Origin: an uncultured Pelagibacteraceae bacterium
GTDB lineage: Bacteria; Pseudomonadota; Alphaproteobacteria; Pelagibacterales; Pelagibacteraceae
Direction of reading: 5' to 3'
Length of the DNA stretch: 64,000 bases
NCBI GenBank assembly: GCA_902524235.1
Contig: CABZCF010000001.1
Location: 78,530 to 142,529 of the forward strand
Shown here piece after piece: positions 9,836 to 18,027 of this stretch (position 1 is its first letter; each line of letters starts with the position of its first letter). The translations under genes were made by a program, and so were the position numbers. A model generated the notes under the pieces. It did no database searches, was not told where the DNA came from, and saw nothing but the letters and a program-made list of their open reading frames with translations.

Positions 9836-9940
9836 ATGATTAAATTTATTATCAAAAAAATATTTAATGTTAATAAAAGTGATGACCTAGACGCCAGGGT
9901 TTGGATACAATACACTTTACTTAAAAAGAGATTTGATTAA
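9836..9940 (+). CDS. Possible small protein of 34 residues
   Basis: An ATG opens a 34-residue frame that ends 9 bases before the convergent thiolase stop. It reads as a basic start, MIKFIIKKIFNVNKSD, then a mixed segment with DLDARVWIQYTLLKKR. The run coding for DLDAR is richer in GC than the AT-rich spacer around it, which argues for real coding. No family is recognised and no Shine-Dalgarno site is evident. It fills most of the 186-base gap between the dioxygenase and thiolase genes. Confidence 0.4.
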   Translation: MIKFIIKKIFNVNKSDDLDARVWIQYTLLKKRFD

Positions 9941-9949
9941 GTTTAAAAA

Positions 9950-11062
9950 TTAGTCTCTTTCGATACACATCGCAATACCCATTCCTCCACCAATGCAAAG
10001 AGTTCCTAAACCTTTTTTTGCATTTCTTCTGATCATTTCATGAATTAAAGTAACAATTATTCTTGTGCCAGAAGCTCCTATAGGATGGCCAAGAGCAATA
10101 GCTCCTCCATTTACATTTACAATTTCTTTTGGTATTTTTAAATCTTTAATAACTGCTAAACTTTGAGATGCAAAAGCTTCGTTAGACTCGACTAAATCCA
10201 AATCTTTTATTTCCCAATTAGCTTTTTCAAGTGCTTTTTTTGCTGATGGTATAGGGCCTGATCCCATTAATGCAGGATCAACACCGCAAGAGGCCCAAGA
10301 GACTATTTTTACTAAAGGATTTAATTTTCTCCTTTCTGACTCACTTCGCTGCATCATAATAACCCCTGCAGCACCATCATTAATTCCGGAAGAGTTTCCT
10401 GGGGTAACAGTTCCATTCTCCTTAAAAATTGTTTTTAATTTAGCCAAGCTGTCAATCGTAACATCAGATCTTGGATGCTCATCTAATACACCAAATTCGT
10501 CTAAAATTTCTTCCTCAAAATTATTATTTTTTATAGCTTCTTGTGCTTTAACTTGAGATTCAAAAGCGAACTTATCTTGTTCTCTTCTGGAAATATTCCA
10601 TTTTTCTGCAACATTCTCGGCTGTAACACCCATATGATATTTGTTATAAACATCTACTAGTCCATCTTTAAGCATCACATCTTTATCACAATTTGTCATA
10701 CTCTCTTGGCCGCCGGCAAATACGATACTTGCGTCATTTAACTTTAAATTTTGATATGCGGAAACAATACTTCTTAATCCTGAACCACAAACCTGATTTA
10801 CAATATAAGCTGTTTTGTTTGTAGGTATTTCAGCTTTGATTGCAGCTTGTCTTGCTGGGTTTTGCCCTGTGTTTCCTGTAAGTACTTGCCCCATTATAAC
10901 TTCATTTATATGCTCTGGAGAAATTTTTGATATTTTTAATAATTTTTTTATAATAGCGGCACCCAAATCGTGCGCTTGATAAGAGGATAGACTACCTTTA
11001 TATTTGCCTATTGGTGTCCTTAAAGCGTTAGTGATAACAATATCATTAAAATTTTTTGACAT
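9950..11062 (-). CDS. Acetyl-CoA acetyltransferase (thiolase)
   Basis: A 370-residue thiolase of the PhaA/AtoB type, interconverting two acetyl-CoA and acetoacetyl-CoA, or acting on related 3-ketoacyl-CoAs. The nucleophile is Cys92 in [20 protein letters not shown] (the base His) and the second cysteine in CIGGGMG are all present. It is about 20 residues shorter than usual: after QESMT the cationic/tetramerisation loop is cut down to [11 protein letters not shown] before YHMGVTAEN. The acetoacetyl-CoA synthetase 2 kb away suggests an acetoacetate or ketone-body route. Confidence 0.92.
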   Translation of the reverse strand: MSKNFNDIVITNALRTPIGKYKGSLSSYQAHDLGAAIIKKLLKISKISPEHINEVIMGQVLTGNTGQNPARQAAIKAEIPTNKTAYIVNQVCGSGLRSIVSAYQNLKLNDASIVFAGGQESMTNCDKDVMLKDGLVDVYNKYHMGVTAENVAEKWNISRREQDKFAFESQVKAQEAIKNNNFEEEILDEFGVLDEHPRSDVTIDSLAKLKTIFKENGTVTPGNSSGINDGAAGVIMMQRSESERRKLNPLVKIVSWASCGVDPALMGSGPIPSAKKALEKANWEIKDLDLVESNEAFASQSLAVIKDLKIPKEIVNVNGGAIALGHPIGASGTRIIVTLIHEMIRRNAKKGLGTLCIGGGMGIAMCIERD

Positions 11063-11128
11063 TTCAAATACAATAATTGCTAAATTAATAAATTACATTA
11101 AAAATATAAAGAATTAAAATATAAAAGT

Positions 11129-11205
11129 GCGCCTGTAGCTCAATTGGATAGAGCGCTTGGCTACGGACCAGGAGGTTCTGGGTTCGACTCCTAGCAGGCG
11201 CACCA
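11129..11205 (+). tRNA. tRNA-Arg (anticodon ACG)
   Basis: A complete cloverleaf of 77 bases with encoded CCA. The acceptor stem pairs GCGCCTG (11129-11135) with CAGGCGC (11195-11201), followed by discriminator A and CCA. The D-arm contains AGCTCAATTGGATAGAGC. The anticodon loop is CTACGGA, giving ACG (read as inosine-CG for CGN codons), and the T-arm contains GGTTCGACTCC. The start codon of the next small gene lies only 12 bases after the CCA, so the tRNA is probably processed from a joint transcript. Confidence 0.97.
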
Positions 11206-11217
11206 GGAAAGGAGTCT

Positions 11218-11301
11218 ATGAAAATATCTTTACAATCTTCTGTGATTTACTTTTTTTTAATTGTTGTAATAATATTAATTTTAATAACTTTGGTTATATA
11301 A
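11218..11301 (+). CDS. One-helix membrane microprotein upstream of PaaI thioesterase
   Basis: A 27-residue frame opens at ATG 11218 just after AAAGGAG (11208-11214), a good Shine-Dalgarno core with a rather short 3-base spacer. The protein begins MKISLQSS and continues as an almost purely aliphatic and aromatic stretch (VIYFFLIVV, then IILILITLVI), long enough for a single membrane helix. Its TAA overlaps the ATG of the PaaI gene as TAATG, so translation of the two is probably coupled. There is no recognised family. The AT-rich composition could give a hydrophobic frame by chance; the ribosome site and the exact stop-start overlap make it credible. Confidence 0.55.
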   Translation: MKISLQSSVIYFFLIVVIILILITLVI

Positions 11302-11711
11302 TGAAGAAATTTGAAAATATAAGCACAAAACCTGGTTTTATGAAACATAACGGTGGGTTAATGTTTCGAAAAATTAACAAGAATAAGTATCAATTTAAAA
11401 CTACGGTAAAAAAAATTCATTTAAATAGAGCGGGAATTACCCATGGAGGATTTCTTTCTGGAATTATTGATGCAGGTTCTGGTACAGCAGTACACAGAGC
11501 ATCGGGTAACAAACATGTCTGTGTAACAATATCTCTAGATATCAAATTTATAGGATCCAGTGAAATAGGTGACAAAATCATTGGAGATGTTGAAATACAA
11601 AAAGTTACAAACTCTCTTATTTTTATGAGGTGTAAATTATCATCAAATAAAAAAGTTTTAGCAATTGGTTCTGGTGTTTGGAAAAAAATTAGAAGAAACT
11701 TTATTAATTAA
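11301..11711 (+). CDS. PaaI-type hotdog-fold thioesterase
   Basis: A 136-residue hotdog thioesterase of the PaaI/YdiI/DUF4442-like group, hydrolysing acyl-CoA or acyl-ACP thioesters in the cytoplasm. The family signature is visible as NRAGITHGGFLSGIIDAGSGTA, where the HGG turn and the following Asp form the active-site helix. The C-terminal strand RCKLSSNKKVLAIGSGVWKKI is typical. The open frame extends back into the tRNA gene, but ATG 11301 gives the natural length and overlaps the preceding stop as TAATG. A further microprotein follows, again by TAATG. Thiolase and acetoacetyl-CoA synthetase genes flank the group. Confidence 0.85.
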   Translation: MKKFENISTKPGFMKHNGGLMFRKINKNKYQFKTTVKKIHLNRAGITHGGFLSGIIDAGSGTAVHRASGNKHVCVTISLDIKFIGSSEIGDKIIGDVEIQKVTNSLIFMRCKLSSNKKVLAIGSGVWKKIRRNFIN

Positions 11712-11812
11712 TGAAAAAAAAATTTAAGTATATTTTGTATGGATTAATATATGTAATATTAATTTTTTTAATGGCACTATATTTTTATAAAAATGGTATA
11801 AGTTTAATTTAA
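11711..11812 (+). CDS. One-helix membrane microprotein downstream of PaaI thioesterase
   Basis: A 33-residue frame starting MKKKFKYILYG and continuing with LIYVILIFLMALYF, then a polar end YKNGISLI. This is one predicted membrane helix with a positive N-terminal flank. The ATG overlaps the PaaI stop codon as TAATG, and the frame's own stop ends one base before the stop codon of the convergent acetoacetyl-CoA synthetase gene, so no spacer is left. No family is recognised. Packing and coupling support a real gene. Confidence 0.55.
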   Translation: MKKKFKYILYGLIYVILIFLMALYFYKNGISLI

Positions 11813-13777
11813 TTAATCTTTAAGCTCTTTGATATTTTCAAAATTTTTTAATATTTCAGGGTTAGAAATAGCTTCAATATTCTTGATTTTGTTTCCTTCA
11901 ATTATGTTTTTTACAGCTAATTCTACAATTTTACCATTTTTAGTTCTTGGTATATCTCCAATTTGAATTAATTTACTTGGGACATGTCTAGGGGAAGCAT
12001 ATTTACGTATGCTTTTTTTTATTTCTATTTTGAGTTTTTCAGATAATTTTATATTTTTTTTTAAGACTAAAAATAATACAATCCTAATATCATTTTTCCA
12101 ATTTTGACCTATCGCTAATCCTTCCTCTATCTCAGAAAATTTTTCTAGAACAGTGTAAATTTCAGCTGTACCTAATCTTACCCCTCCTGGATTTAAAGTT
12201 GCATCTGATCTTCCATAAATCACAAAACTATTTGATTTAGTTTTTTCTGCAAAATCCCCATGATGCCAAACTCCAGGGTATTTATTAAAATAAGCATTTT
12301 TAAATTTGTTATCATTTTTATCTTTCCAAAATTTTATTGGCATAGATGGAAATGCATTTTTACAAACTAATTCACCTTTTTTATTTTTAACCGATTTACC
12401 TTTATCATTGTAAACATCTACGTCCATTCCAAGACCGCAGTTTTGAATCTGACCTTTGACAACAGGTTCATAAATATTCCCCAAAACAAAACAAGAGACA
12501 ATGTCAGTCCCTCCAGAAATTGATGCTAAATGAACATTTGATTTAACTTTCTTGTAAATAAATTCAAAACCATTACCTGATAATGGAGAACCTGTTGAAC
12601 AAATAGTTCGTAATTTCTCAAGCTTATATTTTGATTTAATATTTACTTTATCTTTATTGAGTGTATCGATGTATTTTGCGCTAACACCAAACAATGTAAC
12701 TTTTTCTTCATTTGCAATTTTGAATAGTAGGTCTTTTCTTTTATACATTGGAAAGCCATCAAATAATAATAAAGATGCATTGGATGATAAAGCACTAACG
12801 AGCCAATTCCACATCATCCATCCACAGGTGGTAAAATAAAAAACTTTATCTCCTGGCTTTATATCGCAATGCAATTGATGCTCTTTCAAATGTTGTAATA
12901 ATACACCACCTGCTCTATGACAAATACATTTTGGTTTTCCTGTAGTGCCACTAGAGTATAAAATTGCAAGTTCATGCTCGAAGTTAAATTTTTTAAATTC
13001 AATTTTTGACGTGGTAGTTTTAAGAATATCTTTCCATTTATAGATTTTTATTTTTTTTATTTTTTTTATTTTTTTTGTATTTAAATTTTTTTTACCAGGA
13101 TAATTTATTACTAAAACTTTTTTTATACTTTTTATATTTTTAACAATTTCTGGGACTCTGCTTAAAACGTTTATTTCTTTACCATTATAATAATATCTAT
13201 CTACAACGATTAAAATCTTAGGATCGATTTGAGAAAATCTTTCAATCACACCTTGTGTGCCAAAATCAGGAGAACAGGATGACCATATTGCTCCTATTGA
13301 GGATGTTGCTAAAAAGCATTCAACAGTCTCTATTATATTTGGTAAGTAAGCTGCAACCCTATCTTTTGGTTTTATGCCATTAGTTTTTAAAAATGAAATA
13401 ATTTTACTTGTATTATTATAAAGTTCTTTCCACGTTTTTTTTTCACTAAAACCATTTTCAGACTTAAATGTGATCGCCAAATCCGCATCTTTTTTTCTAA
13501 GCATATTTTCAGCAAAATTTAATTTAGAGTTTAATAAAAATTTACTTTGATACAAATTTTTGGATAACTTTATTTTTTTTCTCTTTTCTCCATATACTTT
13601 AGCAAAATCCCAAATCGAACTCCAAAAATATTTAGGTTTTTTTATGCTCCAACTAAGTAAACTTTTATAATTTTTAATTTTTTTTGTTTTGTAATTAATT
13701 TTTAGAAATTTTTCATAACGATAAAGATTTGAGTTTTCTATCTGACTTGTACTGGCTTTCCACAAAATTTTAGTCAT
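11813..13777 (-). CDS. Acetoacetyl-CoA synthetase
   Basis: A 654-residue acyl-adenylate-forming enzyme that activates acetoacetate to acetoacetyl-CoA with ATP. It matches the acetoacetyl-CoA synthetase branch rather than acetyl-CoA synthetase: SSIWDFAKVYGE near the N-terminus, GAIWSSCSPDFG, the phosphate-binding YSSGTTGKPK, then ICHRAGGVLLQHLKEH and FYFTTCGWMMWNWL. The C-terminal catalytic lysine lies in RTKNGKIVE. A low-complexity KKIKKIKKIK segment sits in the middle (see the repeat feature). With the nearby thiolase it would convert acetoacetate to acetyl-CoA. It is divergent from the helicase operon. Confidence 0.93.
   Translation of the reverse strand: MTKILWKASTSQIENSNLYRYEKFLKINYKTKKIKNYKSLLSWSIKKPKYFWSSIWDFAKVYGEKRKKIKLSKNLYQSKFLLNSKLNFAENMLRKKDADLAITFKSENGFSEKKTWKELYNNTSKIISFLKTNGIKPKDRVAAYLPNIIETVECFLATSSIGAIWSSCSPDFGTQGVIERFSQIDPKILIVVDRYYYNGKEINVLSRVPEIVKNIKSIKKVLVINYPGKKNLNTKKIKKIKKIKIYKWKDILKTTTSKIEFKKFNFEHELAILYSSGTTGKPKCICHRAGGVLLQHLKEHQLHCDIKPGDKVFYFTTCGWMMWNWLVSALSSNASLLLFDGFPMYKRKDLLFKIANEEKVTLFGVSAKYIDTLNKDKVNIKSKYKLEKLRTICSTGSPLSGNGFEFIYKKVKSNVHLASISGGTDIVSCFVLGNIYEPVVKGQIQNCGLGMDVDVYNDKGKSVKNKKGELVCKNAFPSMPIKFWKDKNDNKFKNAYFNKYPGVWHHGDFAEKTKSNSFVIYGRSDATLNPGGVRLGTAEIYTVLEKFSEIEEGLAIGQNWKNDIRIVLFLVLKKNIKLSEKLKIEIKKSIRKYASPRHVPSKLIQIGDIPRTKNGKIVELAVKNIIEGNKIKNIEAISNPEILKNFENIKELKD
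13047..13077. repeat. Short tandem 9-base repeat inside the acetoacetyl-CoA synthetase gene
   Basis: On the plus strand TTTTTTTAT-type 9-base units repeat about three times, which on the coding strand reads lysine-lysine-isoleucine three times. Because the unit is 9 bases, changes in copy number stay in frame. The repeat lies in a solvent-exposed part of the N-terminal domain between conserved motifs. It is probably just AT-driven slippage. Confidence 0.5.
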
Positions 13778-13787
13778 AATTTCTTAT

Positions 13788-13804
13788 ATTGAAATAATTT
13801 CAAT
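13788..13804. promoter_or_regulatory. Perfect 17-base palindrome upstream of acetoacetyl-CoA synthetase
   Basis: ATTGAAA-TAA-TTTCAAT is a perfect inverted repeat beginning 10 bases upstream of the acetoacetyl-CoA synthetase start and about 140 bases before the helicase start. Its position fits an operator for the synthetase gene. In such AT-rich DNA a 7-bp-arm palindrome can also arise by chance, and no regulator is linked to it. Confidence 0.25.
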
Positions 13805-13941
13805 TATGTTATTCTTTAATTATAAAAAAAAGAAAAATGAGAACTTTTCATTGAACGATTCGGACTATTTTTAACCTATTTTTGTTCTTTTTAGATAACA
13901 ATATGTAGTTATAAAAATAGTTGATATACAAATAGTAGATA

Positions 13942-16416
13942 ATGCAAAAAGATAAAATCACCGCTGTTCTTGGACCTACGAATACTGGGAAAACTTTTAT
14001 GGCTATTGAAACAATGCTTAGTTTTGATACAGGCATGATTGGCTTCCCATTAAGATTACTAGCAAGAGAAGTGTACGATAAAATTGTTAAAAGAGTAAGT
14101 GTAAACAATGTTGCTTTAATAACAGGAGAAGAAAAAATAATACCCGCTAATTCAAAATACTTTTTATGTACAGTAGAATCAATGCCAATCGATAAGCAAT
14201 TGGATTTTGTTGGTATCGATGAAATTCAGATGTGTTCTGATCGGGAAAGGGGTCATATTTTTACAGACAGATTATTAAATTTAAGAGGTGAAAAACTAAC
14301 TATGCTAATGGGATCTAATACAATGAAATCTCTTTTATCAAATTTAAAAGAGGATATAGAATTCATAGGCAAAGATAGGCTTTCACAACTTACTTATAGT
14401 GGCTATAAAAAAATATCTAGAATAGAACGAAAAAGTGCAATTATAGCCTTCTCTGCTGAAGAGGTATACGCGATTGCAGAACTTTTAAGGAGACAGAAGG
14501 GTGGAGCAGCTATTGTCATGGGTTCACTAAGTCCTAAAACAAGAAACTCTCAAGTTGAGTTATACCAGAAAGGTGATGTTGATTATTTGGTAGCTACAGA
14601 TGCAATAGGAATGGGTATCAACATGGATTTAGACAATATTTATTTTTCTAATCTAAAGAAATTTGATGGAAAAAAACTAAGAAGACTTAACTTACCAGAG
14701 ATTGGGCAAATTTCAGGACGAGCAGGGCGAAATAAAAACGATGGTTCTTTCGGTATAACTGGAGAATGTAAAGAAATTACTTCCGAAGAAGTCGAACTTT
14801 TAGAGAAACATAAATTTAAAGATATAAGAAATATATTTTGGAGAAATTCTAATTTAGACTTTAGATCTATAAATAATTTAATAAAAACTTTAGAGGAGAA
14901 GCCAAACAAGGATTGGTTGAGAAGAATAAGTGAATGTGAAGATGAAAAAGTGCTAAAATATTTGATAAAAGATAATGATCTTAAGATTGAGGAAAAATCT
15001 GAAGAAATAAAACTTTTATGGGAATGTTGTCAAATTCCTGATTTTGTTAAAAAAACATATGGACATCATCTTGAAATAGTTAAGAAAGTCTTTCAATTTT
15101 TAAAAGGCGGTAAAGCAAAAATTACTAATCAATATATGAAAGCTCAATTATCAAATCTAGATAAATTAGAGGGAAATGTAGACTCTATTTCGAATAGAAT
15201 TGCTAATGTAAGAACTTGGTCTTATGTCGCGAATAAATCAAATTGGGTCGAGAACCAGGATTACTGGATAGAAAGGACAAAATACTTGGAGGATAAGTTA
15301 TCTGATAGACTGCATGAAGAATTAACGAAGAGCTTTATAGACAAAAGAGCAAGTGTCTTAGCAAAAGGTTTAAAGCAAGATATTACTTTTGAAACAAAAA
15401 TTATTGAAAATGAAAGAGTTCTTATAAACGATCAATTCATAGGAACATTAAAAGGATTGAAAATGGATTTAGACCTTAAAATTGGAGCGCTGGATGCAGA
15501 CATTAAATCATTAAAGAAAGCTGCAAGACAAAATGTTGCTCCTGAAATATTAAGAAGAATTAATTTAATTTTGAGATGTACCGATTTTGAATTGAATGAG
15601 GACTTTAAAATTTATTGGAATAAATATCCAATAGCAAAATTATATCCTGGTAAAGATTATTTGAATCCTGAAATTGAATTAATTATAGATGATATGATTG
15701 AATTTACAGAACAAAAAGATCTTAAAGATTACCTTGTAAAATGGATATCAAATAAAATTACAATTGAATTAGATTCTTTATTTAAACTTAAGTCCATAAA
15801 AGAAAGCAACTCACAGGTAAGAGCCTTAAGCTATCAATTATATGAAAACTATGGGGTAGTAAAAAGGGAAAAGGTAGGATCATTAGTGAAAAAACTAACC
15901 CAAGAAGACAGAAAATCTTTAAGAGATATAGGTGTCAAATTTGGCAGATATCATATTTTTCTTTTTAAATTATTTAAACCCAAACAAGTTTCATTAAGAG
16001 TTTTATTGTGGAAAAATTTTAAACAAATTAATTTATCACTAAAGCCTCCAACATTTGGTCTAAATTTTACAGATAATTCAAAATTTGAAAATAAAGATTT
16101 TATGCTGCTGTGTGGCTTTGAAAAATTTGATAGGTTTTTTGTGAGAATTGACATTTTAGAAAGACTGTTTATTCATATAATAAAAAATAATTTAGAAAAT
16201 AATCAGGAAGTAAAACTTGTCCCTGAAATGTTAAATTTATTAGGGTGCAGTAAGGAAAATTTTATAAAATTAATAAAAAGTATGAATTACAAACTATTTG
16301 AAAAAAACAAAGAGACATATTTTAAATATAATCCTAGAAAAGCTAATTACAGACAAAAAAATAATTTTAATAGTGATAACCCATTTAATGTTTTGAACCA
16401 GATAAACTTTGATTAA
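13942..16416 (+). CDS. Suv3-like ATP-dependent RNA/DNA helicase
   Basis: An 824-residue superfamily 2 helicase of the SUPV3L1/Suv3 type common in alphaproteobacteria and mitochondria. Walker A is GPTNTGKT (residues 11-18), the DExx box is DEIQ (93-96), and motif VI is seen in GQISGRAGRN near residue 260. A long C-terminal part follows, including the SUV3 C-terminal region. Mitochondrial Suv3 partners polynucleotide phosphorylase in RNA decay; whether that holds here is unknown, though pnp is also in this window. It heads a four-gene operon, and its TAA overlaps the terB start as TAATG. Confidence 0.9.
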   Translation: MQKDKITAVLGPTNTGKTFMAIETMLSFDTGMIGFPLRLLAREVYDKIVKRVSVNNVALITGEEKIIPANSKYFLCTVESMPIDKQLDFVGIDEIQMCSDRERGHIFTDRLLNLRGEKLTMLMGSNTMKSLLSNLKEDIEFIGKDRLSQLTYSGYKKISRIERKSAIIAFSAEEVYAIAELLRRQKGGAAIVMGSLSPKTRNSQVELYQKGDVDYLVATDAIGMGINMDLDNIYFSNLKKFDGKKLRRLNLPEIGQISGRAGRNKNDGSFGITGECKEITSEEVELLEKHKFKDIRNIFWRNSNLDFRSINNLIKTLEEKPNKDWLRRISECEDEKVLKYLIKDNDLKIEEKSEEIKLLWECCQIPDFVKKTYGHHLEIVKKVFQFLKGGKAKITNQYMKAQLSNLDKLEGNVDSISNRIANVRTWSYVANKSNWVENQDYWIERTKYLEDKLSDRLHEELTKSFIDKRASVLAKGLKQDITFETKIIENERVLINDQFIGTLKGLKMDLDLKIGALDADIKSLKKAARQNVAPEILRRINLILRCTDFELNEDFKIYWNKYPIAKLYPGKDYLNPEIELIIDDMIEFTEQKDLKDYLVKWISNKITIELDSLFKLKSIKESNSQVRALSYQLYENYGVVKREKVGSLVKKLTQEDRKSLRDIGVKFGRYHIFLFKLFKPKQVSLRVLLWKNFKQINLSLKPPTFGLNFTDNSKFENKDFMLLCGFEKFDRFFVRIDILERLFIHIIKNNLENNQEVKLVPEMLNLLGCSKENFIKLIKSMNYKLFEKNKETYFKYNPRKANYRQKNNFNSDNPFNVLNQINFD

Positions 16417-16841
16417 TGTTTGATTTCTTGAAAGATAAAACTGCTGATAAAAGTAAAAGAGAATTTTCTTTGATAGAGGTGGCTTGTCTATTAATTCATG
16501 CCTCTAAAATCGATCAAAATTATACAGAAAAAGAAAAGGAAATTGTTAAAAAAACATTACTAAATCTTGATGCAAACTCAAACGAAATCGAAAAGATTAT
16601 TGAGGAAGCAGAAAAAATAGAAAGTGACTCAAACCAAATCCTGGATTTTACAAAAAATTTAAAAAATATAGATGAAGAAATGAAATTAATTGTTGTTGAG
16701 TCTTTATGGGAAATTATTTACTCAGATAATGAATCAGATATGTATGAGGCAAATTTGATGAGAAGATTAACAGGACTGTTATACCTAGATCAAAAAAAAG
16801 TTGGCGAGATAAAAGAAAAAATTAATTTAAAACTTAAATGA
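16416..16841 (+). CDS. TerB-family protein
   Basis: A 141-residue, all-helical acidic protein resembling the TerB / DjlA N-terminal domain, with the typical [27 protein letters not shown] start and a second helical pair containing [25 protein letters not shown], where the acidic residues form the metal-binding site of the family. The biochemical role in non-tellurite settings is poorly defined. It is coupled on both sides: TAATG with the helicase and ATGA with the ferredoxin. Confidence 0.82.
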   Translation: MFDFLKDKTADKSKREFSLIEVACLLIHASKIDQNYTEKEKEIVKKTLLNLDANSNEIEKIIEEAEKIESDSNQILDFTKNLKNIDEEMKLIVVESLWEIIYSDNESDMYEANLMRRLTGLLYLDQKKVGEIKEKINLKLK

Positions 16842-17161
16842 CTTACATAGTTAACGATAAATGTATAAAATGTAAACTAATGGATTGTGTCGAAGTATGC
16901 CCAGTTGATTGTTTTTATGAAGGAAAAAATATGCTTGTAATTAAACCTGATGAGTGTATAGATTGTGGCGTTTGTGAACCTGAGTGCCCTATAGGTGCAA
17001 TTGAACCAGATACAAACAAGGGGACAGATAAATGGCTTCAGATTAATAAACAATATTCAGATGTTTGGCCAAATATTAAAGAAAAAAAAGAAAGTCCTTA
17101 TGGAGACAAATTAAAAGATGAAAAAAATAAATTTGAAAAATATTTTGAAGAAAACCTTTAA
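16838..17161 (+). CDS. fdxA: Seven-iron ferredoxin, FdxA type
   Basis: A 107-residue ferredoxin with the bacterial 7Fe arrangement: Cys9, Cys12, Cys17, Cys21 and Cys25 in the first motif and [12 protein letters not shown] in the second, giving one 3Fe-4S and one 4Fe-4S cluster. The C-terminal extension after [17 protein letters not shown] is typical of alphaproteobacterial FdxA. It serves as a small electron carrier; the partner is unknown. The order helicase - ferredoxin - CarD is a known alphaproteobacterial neighbourhood. Its 3' end overlaps the carD start by 44 bases. Confidence 0.93.
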   Translation: MTYIVNDKCIKCKLMDCVEVCPVDCFYEGKNMLVIKPDECIDCGVCEPECPIGAIEPDTNKGTDKWLQINKQYSDVWPNIKEKKESPYGDKLKDEKNKFEKYFEENL

Positions 17162-17966
17162 AAAAAAGAAGAATAAACAAATTAAATCTATATCTGCAAA
17201 AAAAAAATCTAATAATCCTATAAAGTTAAACAAAATAGCCAAAACCGTAAAATTGAGAAAAAGTAATAACAAAAAAGTTAAAGACGATAAAAAAATCAAA
17301 CAGAAAAAAAGTGAGAATAATCAACAAAATTTAAGACTTACTAAAAGTATTGCAGATCAAAAACCTGAGATTAAAAAAATAAAAAAACAATCTACTGAAA
17401 AAAGGGTTTACAAAATTAAAGATTATGTCGTTTATCCTAAACATGGAGTGGGTCAAATTTCTGAGTTCAAGAAAATTAGTATAGGTGGAATTGATGTAGA
17501 GACTTACATCTTAAAATTTGAAAAAGATAAGGCTAGCGGAATGATACCCGTTAATAAACAGTCACATTTGAGGCCATTAGCAACAATAAATCAAATTAAC
17601 AAATGTGTAAGTATACTTAAAAGCAAGCCTAAAATTAAGAGATCCATGTGGAGTAGAAGAGCACAAGAGTATGAAGCGAAAATTTCATCAGGTAAAATTT
17701 ATGAGTTAGCAGAAGTAGTTAGAGACCTAAATAAAGGTGAAGATCTAATGATCGACCAATCCTATAGTGAAAGACAGCTATTCGAGAAAGCGTATGAAAG
17801 ACTACTTACAGAATTTCAAATAGTGTTAGGCACAAATTTAGAGAATACTCAAAAAAAATTGGATAAAGCCTTAAAGCGGAATTTAGATAAAGAGAATCCT
17901 AAAGAGGTTAAAGTCAATACAGAGGAAAAAGTAGTTGACACTAATGAAGTTTCTGAGAGCGTATAA
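17118..17966 (+). CDS. carD: CarD/CdnL-family transcription regulator with a long lysine-rich N-terminus
   Basis: A 282-residue protein. Residues 97-255 are a CarD/CdnL domain: the RNA-polymerase-interacting Tudor-like part starts [19 protein letters not shown], and the DNA-binding helical part includes [28 protein letters not shown]. Known family members bind the RNA polymerase beta subunit and stabilise open promoter complexes, especially at rRNA promoters. Residues 1-95 are unusual: 34 are lysine, resembling a histone-H1-type tail, and the protein is about 110 residues longer than typical CdnL. The ATG lies inside fdxA (44-base overlap). No later ATG would keep any of the tail, so part of it could be over-called. 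Confidence 0.85.
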   Translation: MKKINLKNILKKTFKKKKNKQIKSISAKKKSNNPIKLNKIAKTVKLRKSNNKKVKDDKKIKQKKSENNQQNLRLTKSIADQKPEIKKIKKQSTEKRVYKIKDYVVYPKHGVGQISEFKKISIGGIDVETYILKFEKDKASGMIPVNKQSHLRPLATINQINKCVSILKSKPKIKRSMWSRRAQEYEAKISSGKIYELAEVVRDLNKGEDLMIDQSYSERQLFEKAYERLLTEFQIVLGTNLENTQKKLDKALKRNLDKENPKEVKVNTEEKVVDTNEVSESV

Positions 17967-18001
17967 AAAAACGCTTCCCACGCAATCGCCATGAGAAGCG
18001 T
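17965..18001 (-). terminator. Intrinsic terminator of the polybasic microprotein gene
   Basis: On the minus strand ACGCTTC (18001-17995) pairs with GAAGCGT (17977-17971), with two more pairs after a mismatch, and seven T residues follow. This is a standard rho-independent terminator 27 bases after the microprotein stop. The T-run overlaps the carD stop codon on the other strand. The hairpin lacks a T-run in the plus direction, so it serves the minus strand. Confidence 0.85.
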
Positions 18002-18027
18002 AATTATTAAAGAAAAAGAATACTAAA

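Noticed and set aside
11157..11300. Extension of the PaaI frame into the tRNA-Arg gene
   Set aside because: The frame would start inside a tRNA; ATG 11301 gives the family length and the first 48 codons code for an unrelated peptide.
13020..13085. CRISPR-like repeats
   Set aside because: The 9-base units have no spacers and are a coding microsatellite.
13848..14108. Minus-strand frame of 86 residues overlapping the helicase start
   Set aside because: It is antisense to the clear Walker A region of the helicase and shows no recognisable domain.
17111..17299. Minus-strand hydrophobic frame rich in Phe and Leu
   Set aside because: It is the antisense shadow of the lysine-rich CarD tail (AAA read as TTT).
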